This document shows positions 39,329-47,015 of a stretch of 50,008 bases of DNA, piece after piece. The notes under the pieces were generated by a model that was not told the DNA's origin, searched no databases, and saw nothing but the letters and a program-made list of their open reading frames with translations. Location of the stretch: positions 1 to 50,008 of IMG/VR virus record IMGVR_UViG_3300042923_001831. One strand, 5' to 3'. The stretch is from a virus. The stretch's first letter is position 1, and every line of letters starts with the position of its first letter. The position numbers and the translations under genes are program-made.

Positions 39329-40240
39329 CTACTCTAGAGAATCGTCTGAGGAAGCCTGGGCTTCGTTCATATAGATGTGCATTTCAATAATGTTTAAGAG
39401 ACCTGTTAATTGAGCAAGTGTTGGTTTATCTCCCATTTGTGGAGCATTTCGAGCGATATAAGCTGCTGTTGCCTCTTTGCCTTCAATTCCTATTTGTTTA
39501 AGTTTTTTTGTGATATCTGACCGAAGTTTTTTAACCTGCTTTTCCTCTTCACTTTGTTCTGGTTTAGGTTGGATAGGTGCATCGATAATTTCCTGGTTAG
39601 GAGTAATATCTCTTCTTTGATGTGGTTTGTATTCTGGAATACCGTTGTCCGGTTCACCAGAAATTATAGTTTCGTCTTCAAATTCAAGGCCATATTGCTT
39701 TTTTAAGGCACGTTGTTGAACATGCTTGCCGAACATATCAGCAGTCCATTTATTCCAGTTATCTTTGTTTTGGCCAGTGAACATATGAGCGATTTCTTCA
39801 ACATCCATTACCACGGTCACTGGACGATAGCCTTCACGGTAAGCAACACTATAGGCTCCAATAATTTTCCCTCGAGGGAATCCAATTTCGTGTGTTATGA
39901 CTTCAAGTTCTTTTGTTTCAGGATTCCTTGCCATTTTAAATTCATCATTTTCATGAACCATTTGAGTATCTGGTGCTTGAAAGCCTTCTTGTTCACGAGC
40001 TTTCGAAAGATAAGCTTCAGCAGCAAATTGGATTCGGGCTTGTTGACCATATTTAATAAAAAATATTTCATTTTTGAAAGGATCTAAACCATATGAAGCT
40101 GCTTTGTGTACGAATAACAGAAATTCAGTATCAGTAGCTGTTGGTGCAATTGAAGTACGAATAACTTCTAATACAGCTGGTGAGAATGCTTCGTTAATTT
40201 CAGGTGTTAAAGCTAAATTGCTAATTTGATTTTTAGACAT
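39329..40240 (-). CDS. bet: Phage recombination protein Bet (RecT superfamily)
   Basis: 303 aa from ATG 40240, chosen because GGGAGG lies upstream. Single-strand annealing protein. Typical Bet core: FLLFVHKAASYGLDPFKNEI, then FFIKYGQQARIQFAAEAYLS, GFPRGKIIGAYSVAYREGYR, and GKHVQQRALKKQYGL. The C-terminus is helical. The partner exonuclease is probably the MBL or SbcC-like protein of the same operon. Confidence 0.93.
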   Translation of the reverse strand: MSKNQISNLALTPEINEAFSPAVLEVIRTSIAPTATDTEFLLFVHKAASYGLDPFKNEIFFIKYGQQARIQFAAEAYLSKAREQEGFQAPDTQMVHENDEFKMARNPETKELEVITHEIGFPRGKIIGAYSVAYREGYRPVTVVMDVEEIAHMFTGQNKDNWNKWTADMFGKHVQQRALKKQYGLEFEDETIISGEPDNGIPEYKPHQRRDITPNQEIIDAPIQPKPEQSEEEKQVKKLRSDITKKLKQIGIEGKEATAAYIARNAPQMGDKPTLAQLTGLLNIIEMHIYMNEAQASSDDSLE

Positions 40241-40259
40241 TTTTATTCCTCCCGGGCTA

Positions 40260-40412
40260 TTAAGCCAATAAATATTTTGTGTCACCAGTAACACGATGGA
40301 TTAAAACCATTTGGTGAGTTTCATTTTTAACAATCAACCAATCCTTAGGATCTAATCCTTGCGATTGAATGAATTTAGACTGGTTTTTGGTTGGCTTTTT
40401 ACCGCTTTTCAC
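40260..40412 (-). CDS. DUF6906-like small protein
   Basis: 50 aa, GTG start at 40412 with GAGGTGAAAG upstream; the GTG overlaps the TGA of the SbcC-like gene. Sequence KSGKKPTKNQSKFIQSQGLD, then WLIVKNETHQMVLIHRVTGD, resembling the DUF6906 group. Basic, with a beta hairpin; function unknown. Confidence 0.7.
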   Translation of the reverse strand: MKSGKKPTKNQSKFIQSQGLDPKDWLIVKNETHQMVLIHRVTGDTKYLLA

Positions 40413-41926
40413 GAAGCTTTCACCTCAATCCTTAGTTCCTCACCAGCTACAACCCTACTTGTTATTAGTTGTCCTGTTGGCTTTTTATAGCTTGTAATCG
40501 ATTCAGCATTATCGATAAAACTCGGAACAATCACACCACTTTGCTGAGATAGAACTTCACGCAATTCCAAACCTGCACGGATCCCTTCTGAAAGAGAAAG
40601 CTTGCTATAATCTTTTCCGTCCATCTGGACCTCGAAATCTGGCTTAAATTCACCATCACCTTTGTTTTGTTTAAATAGCCTGATAGATAAAGTGGTGAAT
40701 AGGGCTTGTACTTTTTCAGCCTGTAATTCTGCCTCTTTTGCGCGGAATACTTTCACACTATCCAGGACAAAGATGGAATCATTTAAAGATTTTAGGACCT
40801 CATTTTCAGCTTGTTTAGCAGCATCAATTTCGTCCTGAAGCTTCCCATAAGTTGAAATGCTAGAGTAAGCAATTAGTAGTTCTTGTCGCTGATCAGTCAG
40901 TTTACGGACATTTTCAATCTGTTCAGAAACATCGACATATTCCATTTCTTGAAGTTGTGCTTTTACTTCATCACGCTGCTTAATCAGTTCGTTATGATTT
41001 TCTTTATACTGTTCAATTCGGTTTACTTTATCGGCTTTAACTGCTTCAACTGAATTGTCATCCAGAGGACGTTTGCAAGTTCTGCAGGTATCTTCAATGG
41101 CCTCGTTCTTAAGTGCTGGCCAACGTACTTTGGACTTTTCAATTTGGTCCTGTAACACTCGTAATCTAGATTGAGTATTGTTATATTCTTGATTTCTATC
41201 ACTTGCTGAATCTATAACACTATTTATCTCCTTGATTTGCTTATCAAATTGGGCGATTTCAGCCTTTAAAGAATCTGCAGGTACATTAACACTCGATAAG
41301 TTATTTAACTGTTCCTGAAGTGTTTTTGTTCGGCTCTGCGCGGCAATATATTCTTTATCCTTTTTGTTCTTGTTATCCTTATGAATTTTCTCGAAGTCAT
41401 CTAAAGAGTGCTTTTTAAGTAACGTTCCTAGCTTGTCAGCTTGTAGCTCAGGTAAATGCTTCAGTATCTCTTTATTTGCTGGAGCCGTTACATACTGCAG
41501 CAACATGGACCGTTGTTTATCCCATTTCAAAGTAAAAAAATAGTCTGGATTGAATAAGGAGAAAAACAGATCTTTATCGAATAACTGAGATACTAAATCG
41601 TTGAATTCGGTAGCCTTGGATGGAACCCCATTTATGTAGAACTCGGCTTTGCCTTTCTTTTGTCCACGACCTAGAAGGACAGATTTTCCATTAACCTCTA
41701 ATAGAAGTTGTACTAAGGTTTCATCACCTACATAAGTTAATGGAGTTGGGTCCATCTTGCTTCCCAACGTGTCATTCGAGTACAATAACCATGTAACAGC
41801 TTCACCAATCGAGCTCTTACCTTTCCCATTGTCACCAGTGATCTCTGTCATCTCGCCAAAGTTAACAGTGAGATCCTGGTGATTTTTAAAGTTTTGTAGT
41901 TTAAGAGATATAAAATTTATTGACAT
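40409..41926 (-). CDS. SbcC/Rad50-like ATPase
   Basis: 505 aa SMC-like protein. Walker A in GDNGKGKSS (31-39), a coiled coil (about 175-275), a zinc-hook-like CRTCKRP near 280, a second coiled coil, an ABC-type signature LSLSEGIRAGLELREV, and SFIDNAESI at the Walker B position. It is half the length of bacterial SbcC. No SbcD-type nuclease gene is next to it; the MBL nuclease may be its partner. GGAGGGACTTAC lies before the ATG. Confidence 0.88.
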   Translation of the reverse strand: MSINFISLKLQNFKNHQDLTVNFGEMTEITGDNGKGKSSIGEAVTWLLYSNDTLGSKMDPTPLTYVGDETLVQLLLEVNGKSVLLGRGQKKGKAEFYINGVPSKATEFNDLVSQLFDKDLFFSLFNPDYFFTLKWDKQRSMLLQYVTAPANKEILKHLPELQADKLGTLLKKHSLDDFEKIHKDNKNKKDKEYIAAQSRTKTLQEQLNNLSSVNVPADSLKAEIAQFDKQIKEINSVIDSASDRNQEYNNTQSRLRVLQDQIEKSKVRWPALKNEAIEDTCRTCKRPLDDNSVEAVKADKVNRIEQYKENHNELIKQRDEVKAQLQEMEYVDVSEQIENVRKLTDQRQELLIAYSSISTYGKLQDEIDAAKQAENEVLKSLNDSIFVLDSVKVFRAKEAELQAEKVQALFTTLSIRLFKQNKGDGEFKPDFEVQMDGKDYSKLSLSEGIRAGLELREVLSQQSGVIVPSFIDNAESITSYKKPTGQLITSRVVAGEELRIEVKAS

Positions 41927-41938
41927 GTAAGTCCCTCC

Positions 41939-42163
41939 TTATTCACCTGCAGTTTTACAAACCGCCATTTCTCCAACATAACTCATACAACAACTACCAT
42001 TTTGATGAACCCAAACGGTTTCGCCGTGAACATCCTGAAATTCATACACTTCTTCACCCTCAGTGATGTCTTCCTGGCATCCAACACAATCACCCAATAC
42101 CTTTGGCTCTTGCTCCTTATGTGTCCAAAGCAAGTCATTGACCATTGGATTTTCTACTGGCAC
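41939..42163 (-). CDS. Small zinc-ribbon-like early protein
   Basis: 74 aa from GTG 42163 with AGAGGTGAG six bases upstream (an earlier GTG at 42172 overlaps that site). Sequence LGDCVGCQEDITEGEEVYEF then TVWVHQNGSCCMSYVGEMAV: a treble-clef-like LIM/zinc pattern C-x2-C ... H-x4-CC. Probably a DNA or protein adaptor. It overlaps the previous gene's end. Confidence 0.6.
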   Translation of the reverse strand: MPVENPMVNDLLWTHKEQEPKVLGDCVGCQEDITEGEEVYEFQDVHGETVWVHQNGSCCMSYVGEMAVCKTAGE

Positions 42164-42323
42164 TATTCTCACCTCTATTCTTTTTAGGCTGATTAAAATT
42201 AGAATCAGTTAAGTTTGCAAAAACGGCTTCCGTTGGCATCTTAGTAGGAACGATTGGGTGCTTAGCAATATAAGCCAACCTCTCTTCTTCGGACATATAC
42301 CATACCGTCACTTTTCCAAGCAT
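42135..42323 (-). CDS. Very small protein, MLGKV family (copy 2)
   Basis: 62 aa from ATG 42323 with a perfect AGGAGGAAACTTC upstream. Starts MLGKVTVWYMSEEERLAYIA, close to the 33-aa protein at 32881, and adds a 30-residue polar tail (NFNQPKKNRGENSASRKSNG). Small early phage protein; function unknown. Confidence 0.65.
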   Translation of the reverse strand: MLGKVTVWYMSEEERLAYIAKHPIVPTKMPTEAVFANLTDSNFNQPKKNRGENSASRKSNGQ

Positions 42324-42334
42324 GAAGTTTCCTC

Positions 42335-42418
42335 CTATTTGCGTTTTGATGCTGCATAGATTGCTATTAGACGTTCCTGTACTGTCATTGATAGCCACTG
42401 TTTTGGTTTGATTTTCAT
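42335..42418 (-). CDS. Very small early protein (27 aa)
   Basis: Starts MKIKPKQWLSMTVQERLIAI from ATG 42418, with a perfect AAGGAGGTGAGACAG site. Basic, helical, without family. Ribosome binding strength and spacing inside the early operon are the main support. Confidence 0.5.
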   Translation of the reverse strand: MKIKPKQWLSMTVQERLIAIYAASKRK

Positions 42419-42449
42419 CTGTCTCACCTCCTTCAAAAGTAAAGGGTTA

Positions 42450-42584
42450 TTAATCTTGTGGATTCTCAATCATGTAACCTATCGTGACAACTTCCCGTAA
42501 GCTAGTAGAATAATCAACGGAAACAAGCTTTGTTTGTAGGTCTCCATCTGCTACATAATCTATAAGTTCTTTACTGAATTTCAT
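42450..42584 (-). CDS. Small early protein (44 aa)
   Basis: Starts MKFSKELIDYVADGDLQTKL from ATG 42584, with GGGGAGGTCAG nine bases upstream; overlaps the antirepressor's end by 14 bases. Ends GYMIENPQD. Not recognised. Confidence 0.55.
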   Translation of the reverse strand: MKFSKELIDYVADGDLQTKLVSVDYSTSLREVVTIGYMIENPQD

Positions 42585-43380
42585 AAGGCTGACCTCCCCT
42601 CATCAGGCTACTAGAACATTTATAGCTAACCCCTTTTAGGAATTTATTAATGAAATACTGTTGCCCTCTACCGGTTACCTTGGTAGTCTTTGATACCGTC
42701 ACATGACCATCTGAATGAGTAACTGCAGTTTCTTTAACTTCGAACAAGCCTAGTTCCATCGCCCGTTGAGAAGGGCTGTTATAATCTGTTCCTTTTCGTC
42801 TAATGAGGTATCCCTTTTCCCTTAACTCTTCATACAAGCGGTTTTGACCTGTGGGGTAACCATTTTGTTTAAGTATTTTTGCTAGTTCCCCAATTAAGAT
42901 GGATGTTTTTGACGCGCTAACAGCATCAGCGAATATCACTTTTGGTTTATCCATCTGAATCTGTTGCTCAGCTACAATCCGTTTTTGCTTTTCATCCTTC
43001 AATGCTGTGATGACACCAATTATGTAATCTGGATCGTTGAGCGTTTTTTCTAAAACATCATCCGTCATGTATGCACCATGTTTACGGATTGTTGGTAATA
43101 CCTCATGTGTGACCCACCGCTTGAATTGTTTTGCTTCGGGTTTCTTACTTCCGAGAATTAATGAATATAACCCTGCTTCATTTACAATATTTGTTTCACC
43201 CTGACGACCTAGATTGAACCTAGACCGTTCATCTTCATCTAATCTTTTTAATGCATCAGTGGGATTTTTTATTTCCAAAACCTCACAAACATCTTTTGCA
43301 ACAAACCAAGGTTCGTTGTTTAATAGAATTGTTCTTACTTGGTTTGCACCGAATTGAAAAACTTTTGAAATTTGATTCAT
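42571..43380 (-). CDS. Phage antirepressor (BRO-N plus ANT/KilAC domains)
   Basis: 269 aa from ATG 43380 with AAGGGGAATG upstream. BRO-N domain at about 5-105 (PWFVAKDVCEVLEIKNPTDA; NIVNEAGLYSLILGSKKPEA; FKRWVTHEVLPTIRKHG) and a C-terminal ANT domain (SKTSILIGELAKILKQNGYP; RLYEELREKGYLIRRKGTDY; TGRGQQYFINKFL). Known: such proteins counter CI-type repressors or modulate early transcription. It lies beside the immunity region. Confidence 0.92.
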   Translation of the reverse strand: MNQISKVFQFGANQVRTILLNNEPWFVAKDVCEVLEIKNPTDALKRLDEDERSRFNLGRQGETNIVNEAGLYSLILGSKKPEAKQFKRWVTHEVLPTIRKHGAYMTDDVLEKTLNDPDYIIGVITALKDEKQKRIVAEQQIQMDKPKVIFADAVSASKTSILIGELAKILKQNGYPTGQNRLYEELREKGYLIRRKGTDYNSPSQRAMELGLFEVKETAVTHSDGHVTVSKTTKVTGRGQQYFINKFLKGVSYKCSSSLMRGGQPYEIQ

Positions 43381-43394
43381 ACATTCCCCTTCTT

Positions 43395-43478
43395 TCGACA
43401 ACATTTACAACTTAATAACCTACCAAACTAGGTATTTCGTAACACTTCACCGGCAATCTACTAATATCGACAACATTT
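43395..43478 (-). promoter_or_regulatory. Control region with 12-bp direct repeats before the antirepressor
   Basis: TCGACAACATTT occurs at 43395-43406 and 43467-43478, 72 bp apart, around a small hairpin (ACCTA..TAGGT). They could be operators for the antirepressor. A clear promoter is not seen. Confidence 0.4.
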
Positions 43479-43491
43479 TTCGCCATCAAGT

Positions 43492-43520
43492 CTAAAAAAA
43501 GTGAGGTTATTCACCTCTTT
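43492..43520 (-). terminator. Terminator between small gene and antirepressor
   Basis: Minus-strand GAGGT-GAATA-ACCTC hairpin followed by ACTTTTTTT; weak five-base stem, so it may only attenuate. Confidence 0.55.
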
Positions 43521-43530
43521 GTCGAATACC

Positions 43531-43650
43531 TTATGAACTTTTCTTTTCTTCTCTATCTAGCTTAGATTGCTTAGCAACATGACGTAACACACCAGGCTTT
43601 AACCACTTATCGACAGCTGCTGCTAATTTGTCAGCTGGTACCTTTATCAC
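43531..43650 (-). CDS. Small early protein (39 aa)
   Basis: GTG start at 43650 preceded by AAGGAGGCGATTGCC. Sequence IKVPADKLAAAVDKWLKPGV, then RHVAKQSKLDREEKKSS: one basic helix-rich domain. Not recognised, but the strong ribosome binding site and position between early genes support it. Confidence 0.6.
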   Translation of the reverse strand: MIKVPADKLAAAVDKWLKPGVLRHVAKQSKLDREEKKSS

Positions 43651-43668
43651 GGCAATCGCCTCCTTGCT

Positions 43669-43968
43669 TTATTGTATGTTGGCCCGATTGTCCGTTATTT
43701 CTGATATCCTTCCTATTTTTCGTCCAGCACGGATTAGTTTTCTTATGCCACTTTGAACATCAGAAAATTTCATGTATTGATAAAACATCTTGTTGTTTTC
43801 AATATCTAAAAACTTAAAAACAGGATCAGCAATAAATCTATCTAATTCTGCATACATTGGGCGCATTAATTCGTTTAAATAGACATATCTTTCATGAAAA
43901 CGGCTATATTCGATTTCTACTTCCCTAAGAGCTCCTTCCAAATCCAACTCTTCAAATTTAAATTCCAT
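43669..43968 (-). CDS. Hypothetical early protein
   Basis: 99 aa from ATG 43968, with GGGAAGTG upstream. Helical (EFKFEELDLEGALREVEIEY; YVYLNELMRPMYAELDRFI), ends with a basic helix. Not recognised. Between the Cro-like gene and the antirepressor. Confidence 0.55.
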   Translation of the reverse strand: MEFKFEELDLEGALREVEIEYSRFHERYVYLNELMRPMYAELDRFIADPVFKFLDIENNKMFYQYMKFSDVQSGIRKLIRAGRKIGRISEITDNRANIQ

Positions 43969-43972
43969 AAAA

Positions 43973-44212
43973 TCACTTCCCAACAATGATTTTTACTTTT
44001 GGAGATTCATCCGGTTTAACTAGCACTGGTTGAAGGCAATCCTGAATCATATTCAAAATACTTTTTGCAATCTCGACTTCTTTATCCGAATAATAACTTC
44101 CATCATTTTCAGCAACAGCTTTCAGATAACCAACTGAGTGCCATAATGCTGACTTACAACAATCAATGATTAATTCACGGTCTTGATTGCGATAATCGAT
44201 TTTTATTTCCAT
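43973..44212 (-). CDS. Hypothetical early protein
   Basis: 79 aa from ATG 44212, seven bases after AAGGAGG. Helical with two Cys (IIDCCKSALWHSVGYLKAVA) and a short strand at the end. Not recognised. Second gene of the early operon, five bases before the next start. Confidence 0.55.
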   Translation of the reverse strand: MEIKIDYRNQDRELIIDCCKSALWHSVGYLKAVAENDGSYYSDKEVEIAKSILNMIQDCLQPVLVKPDESPKVKIIVGK

Positions 44213-44255
44213 GAACATTCCTCCTTATTTATTAAATTGGGAAAGATAAGTAAAA

Positions 44256-44507
44256 TTAGGCTGTTTGTGTTTCTTCTTTATTTTGTAAGTTTGATACAAC
44301 GACACTTGTAAAAAAAATATCCCTAGGGTCTTTATTAAAAAAAGAAGATACCTTTAATAGTAATTCCGCAGATGGTGGTCTACCTTTTTCAAGTTCATTA
44401 ATTGTTTGTCTAGATACACCTAATTCCTTTGCCAGCTGCTCTTGTGTCAAATCAAAGCCTTCACTTCTTCGAAGGTATCTTATATTGTTATTCAATTTGT
44501 TTTTCAT
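44256..44507 (-). CDS. XRE family regulator, Cro-like
   Basis: 83 aa with one HTH_3 domain at about 8-62 (LTQEQLAKELGVSRQTINEL, then PSAELLLKVSSFFNKDPRDI). First gene leftward from the immunity region, opposite the repressor, hence Cro-like or an early regulator. GCGGAGGTGATAAG precedes the ATG, and a consensus sigma-A promoter lies 43 bases upstream. Confidence 0.88.
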   Translation of the reverse strand: MKNKLNNNIRYLRRSEGFDLTQEQLAKELGVSRQTINELEKGRPPSAELLLKVSSFFNKDPRDIFFTSVVVSNLQNKEETQTA

Positions 44508-44549
44508 CTTATCACCTCCGCGTTATGTTGCATCAACCTTACACATCAT

Positions 44550-44578
44550 ATTGTAGTATCGAACTTACAATCCGTCAA
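44550..44578 (-). promoter_or_regulatory. Early leftward promoter with overlapping operator
   Basis: Minus-strand TTGACG (44573-44578), 17 bp, TACAAT (44550-44555). A TTGTA..TACAA inverted repeat (44551-44570) covers the spacer and -10, a likely operator for repressor or Cro. Confidence 0.75.
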
Positions 44579-44609
44579 GTAAAAACAACATTAAATTAAT
44601 ATTTTTTTC

Positions 44610-44625
44610 GTAAACTATAATTTAC
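44610..44625 (+). promoter_or_regulatory. Repressor promoter -10 within palindromic operator
   Basis: GTAAACTATAATTTAC (arms GTAAA/TTTAC) contains TATAAT at 44616-44621, 46 bases before the repressor ATG. Its arms resemble the TTGTA/TACAA element at 44551. The -35 is poor, as for an activated or weak maintenance promoter. Confidence 0.5.
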
Positions 44626-44666
44626 AATATGTTATATAGAACCTACATTAATGGGAGAGGTATTAA

Positions 44667-45101
44667 ATGGGTAATGAACTGGGGCAATTCCTCGAAGAAT
44701 TAAGGGGTAAATTAAGTTTAAGGGATGCTGCAGAAAAAAGCGGTCTTAGTCACACGTATATTCGTGATTTAGAGCTCGGATTAAATAGAAAAACTAAAGC
44801 TCCAATAAGACCATCAGCAGATACCTTAATACAGTTAGCTAAAGCTTACAATTGCCCGCCAAATGATTTATTAAAAGTAGCTGGGTACATTGAAGAGGAC
44901 GTTGATTCAAATAATAGCGTTAACTACGATTCTTTATCCGAAATCAACAAGCTAGTCGAGAAATACGGCTTAGATCAACTAGGATTCTTCGATATCGAAC
45001 AGTGGAAAAACCTTTCACCAGACGATGTATTACTACTGGAAGAACAATTCAAATCAATCGTAAAATTCGCTAAGAAGAGAAATGAAAACAACAAAGATTA
45101 G
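44667..45101 (+). CDS. XRE family lysogeny repressor (CI/ImmR-like)
   Basis: 144 aa. HTH domain at about 5-72 (LRDAAEKSGLSHTYIRDLEL, then PSADTLIQLAKAYNCPPNDL), then an acidic linker and a C-terminal helical part (LEEQFKSIVKFAKKRNENNK). It has no peptidase domain, so it cannot self-cleave like LexA or lambda CI; removal by the ImmA-like protease at 47983 is expected, as for ImmR of ICEBs1. GGGAGAGG lies before the ATG. Confidence 0.88.
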   Translation: MGNELGQFLEELRGKLSLRDAAEKSGLSHTYIRDLELGLNRKTKAPIRPSADTLIQLAKAYNCPPNDLLKVAGYIEEDVDSNNSVNYDSLSEINKLVEKYGLDQLGFFDIEQWKNLSPDDVLLLEEQFKSIVKFAKKRNENNKD

Positions 45102-45146
45102 ACACCTAGAACAAGCATTCGCTTATTTGGGTGTCTTTTTATTTTC
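45100..45146 (+). terminator. Terminator after the repressor gene
   Basis: Outer stem AGACACC/GGGTGTCT enclosing an AAGC/GCTT stem, then TTTTTATTTT, separates the repressor from the cassette. Confidence 0.75.
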
Positions 45147-45159
45147 AAGGAGGAAAACT

Positions 45160-45393
45160 ATGTCCACCACAATCGAGCTAAGAGAAATTTTCAAGTTAGC
45201 CCACCATGATATTGCTAATAAGGTTTTTGAACGATATGCCGAAGAGATCGTTGAGGTAGAATTAAATGCTTTGGGGTTAGAAGTAGTTATCGAGGAACTT
45301 TCTGTTAGGATAGCTCAGATTTATCAGGAAGAACTCAAGAATGAATTGTTTAAGAATGCCAATAAAGTCATTGAACGGAACGAAGAAAAATAA
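45160..45393 (+). CDS. Small hypothetical protein at the head of the cassette
   Basis: 77 aa from ATG 45160, with AAGGAGG seven bases upstream. Almost wholly helical (IELREIFKLAHHDIANKVFE; YAEEIVEVELNALGLEVVIE; LKNELFKNANKVIERNEEK), acidic. Not recognised. First gene of the insertion between repressor and ImmA-like gene; it may belong to the ParB-like/methyltransferase unit or to the repressor. Confidence 0.55.
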   Translation: MSTTIELREIFKLAHHDIANKVFERYAEEIVEVELNALGLEVVIEELSVRIAQIYQEELKNELFKNANKVIERNEEK

Positions 45394-45444
45394 AAAATAC
45401 TACTACATTCAATAATACATTTTGTACGAGAGGTAGATTTATCA

Positions 45445-46977
45445 ATGTCATTTACAATAAAATCAATCCCAATTAATGACATTCATGTGAATGTCCTTAA
45501 TCCTAGATACGAGCCTCAAGAGAGTGAAGTTAAGGAAATGAATTTAATTATTAACCAAGGCAAAATACTAGGATTAATTAAAGATATTGCCCAATTTGGA
45601 TTAGATCCGAGTGAAAATCTAATTGTATCTTATGATAATGAATTGGAAGCATACGTTTCAGAAGAAGGTAATAGAAGAATAACAGCAGTAAAGTTATTAA
45701 AAAATCCTGAAATAACACCTTCGTTTACAAAAAACAGAGATAAGTTTATTTCAAAGATATATGAAATTAAATCACAGTTTCCTAACAGTACCATCAAAAA
45801 AGTCAATTGTGTAATTTTTACAGATTCGATGACCCAAGACCATTTTATTGAATTAAAACACACCGGAGAAAATGACGGAGCAGGAAGAATATCATGGGAT
45901 AGAGAAAGCAAAATTAGATTTTCTAAAGAAAAAAATCCATTTAACCTTTATCTACTTGAATTTATGCAAAATATGTTTCCGGGACAGTCAAATTTTTATA
46001 CTTCAACTGTAGAAACGAGGATAATCTCTGATCCCAATTTTAGAACTGTCTTTGAAATGGAAATCTCGAAAAATCCTCCCAAAATAAATTTTAATTCTAA
46101 AAAAGGCTACAATAGATTTTATTTTGTAATTGACGGATTAATTAATAAAACATTTAATGTAGGTGATTTTTATTTAAAAGAAGATAGAGAAATATTTATT
46201 AATAAACATTTTGGGTCTATAAATGAAGAACAAGATGAAGATTCAGTAAGTTTATTTAATTTCGACTCAATTCCTTTACCTGAAGAAATAGACATGCATT
46301 CAGACAATATAGAAACTTCCAAAATCTATGAAACGGAATCAGAACCAGTCACAGATTTAGAAGCAGATAATAATAAATTTGTAGAGACAGTTCCACAAAA
46401 TTCAGATGTTACAGTTAATCCAAATTCATTAGACCTACAAAATGAAACTGGTATTGTCGGTAGACCATATAAAAATATTTCTGAATATCATAATCTTACA
46501 AAGGCAATACCTTTTAAAAATAAATTCCGAAAAAATTTAAGAATAAATCAAACTCTTAAAGAATTGTCAAACATTGAGTATAAAAATAACCCAGTAGCTT
46601 CAATGTATTTGTTACGGAGTTTATTAGAATCATATGTAAATGAATACATTGATTGTTTTGCAAGTAGAAATGACGAGTTAAGGATGAAAGGAATTAGTCC
46701 TAAACGAGAAAAAAGGACAAAGAAACTCAGGGAACTTTTATATGATGATATATATATTCACTTAAAAGATGTAATTCAACACTATTCAACAACATATGAA
46801 CTAATTAAAGTTACTTTTACCGAAAACAATAATACTGCTACAACGCAAATTATCAATCATTATGTTCATTCGTCTACAAATTACCCAGATAGTTCAGAAA
46901 TATTAGATGCATGGCAAAAAATAAATACAATAATTTCATCTTTGGATATTTTACTAAATAATCACTCTGCCAATTAA
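45445..46977 (+). CDS. ParB/Srx-like N-terminal domain protein
   Basis: 510 aa. Residues about 5-150 match the ParB N-terminal (ParB/Srx) fold: SIPINDIHVNVLNPRYEP, then LGLIKDIAQFGLDPSENLIV, then EEGNRRITAVKLL (GNRR at 75-78). A variable acidic region follows (about 260-350). The C-terminal domain (about 375-505) is helical (ASMYLLRSLLESYVNEYIDC; INHYVHSSTNYPDSSEIL) and weakly recalls HEPN-like domains. Known: ParB-like domains act as CTP-dependent clamps or as nucleases in conflict systems. Its methyltransferase neighbour suggests a modification-linked defence role. AT-rich. Confidence 0.7.
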   Translation: MSFTIKSIPINDIHVNVLNPRYEPQESEVKEMNLIINQGKILGLIKDIAQFGLDPSENLIVSYDNELEAYVSEEGNRRITAVKLLKNPEITPSFTKNRDKFISKIYEIKSQFPNSTIKKVNCVIFTDSMTQDHFIELKHTGENDGAGRISWDRESKIRFSKEKNPFNLYLLEFMQNMFPGQSNFYTSTVETRIISDPNFRTVFEMEISKNPPKINFNSKKGYNRFYFVIDGLINKTFNVGDFYLKEDREIFINKHFGSINEEQDEDSVSLFNFDSIPLPEEIDMHSDNIETSKIYETESEPVTDLEADNNKFVETVPQNSDVTVNPNSLDLQNETGIVGRPYKNISEYHNLTKAIPFKNKFRKNLRINQTLKELSNIEYKNNPVASMYLLRSLLESYVNEYIDCFASRNDELRMKGISPKREKRTKKLRELLYDDIYIHLKDVIQHYSTTYELIKVTFTENNNTATTQIINHYVHSSTNYPDSSEILDAWQKINTIISSLDILLNNHSAN

Positions 46978-47015
46978 TAGATTTTTAATCTATAATTAGG
47001 CTAGGAGTTGATAAT

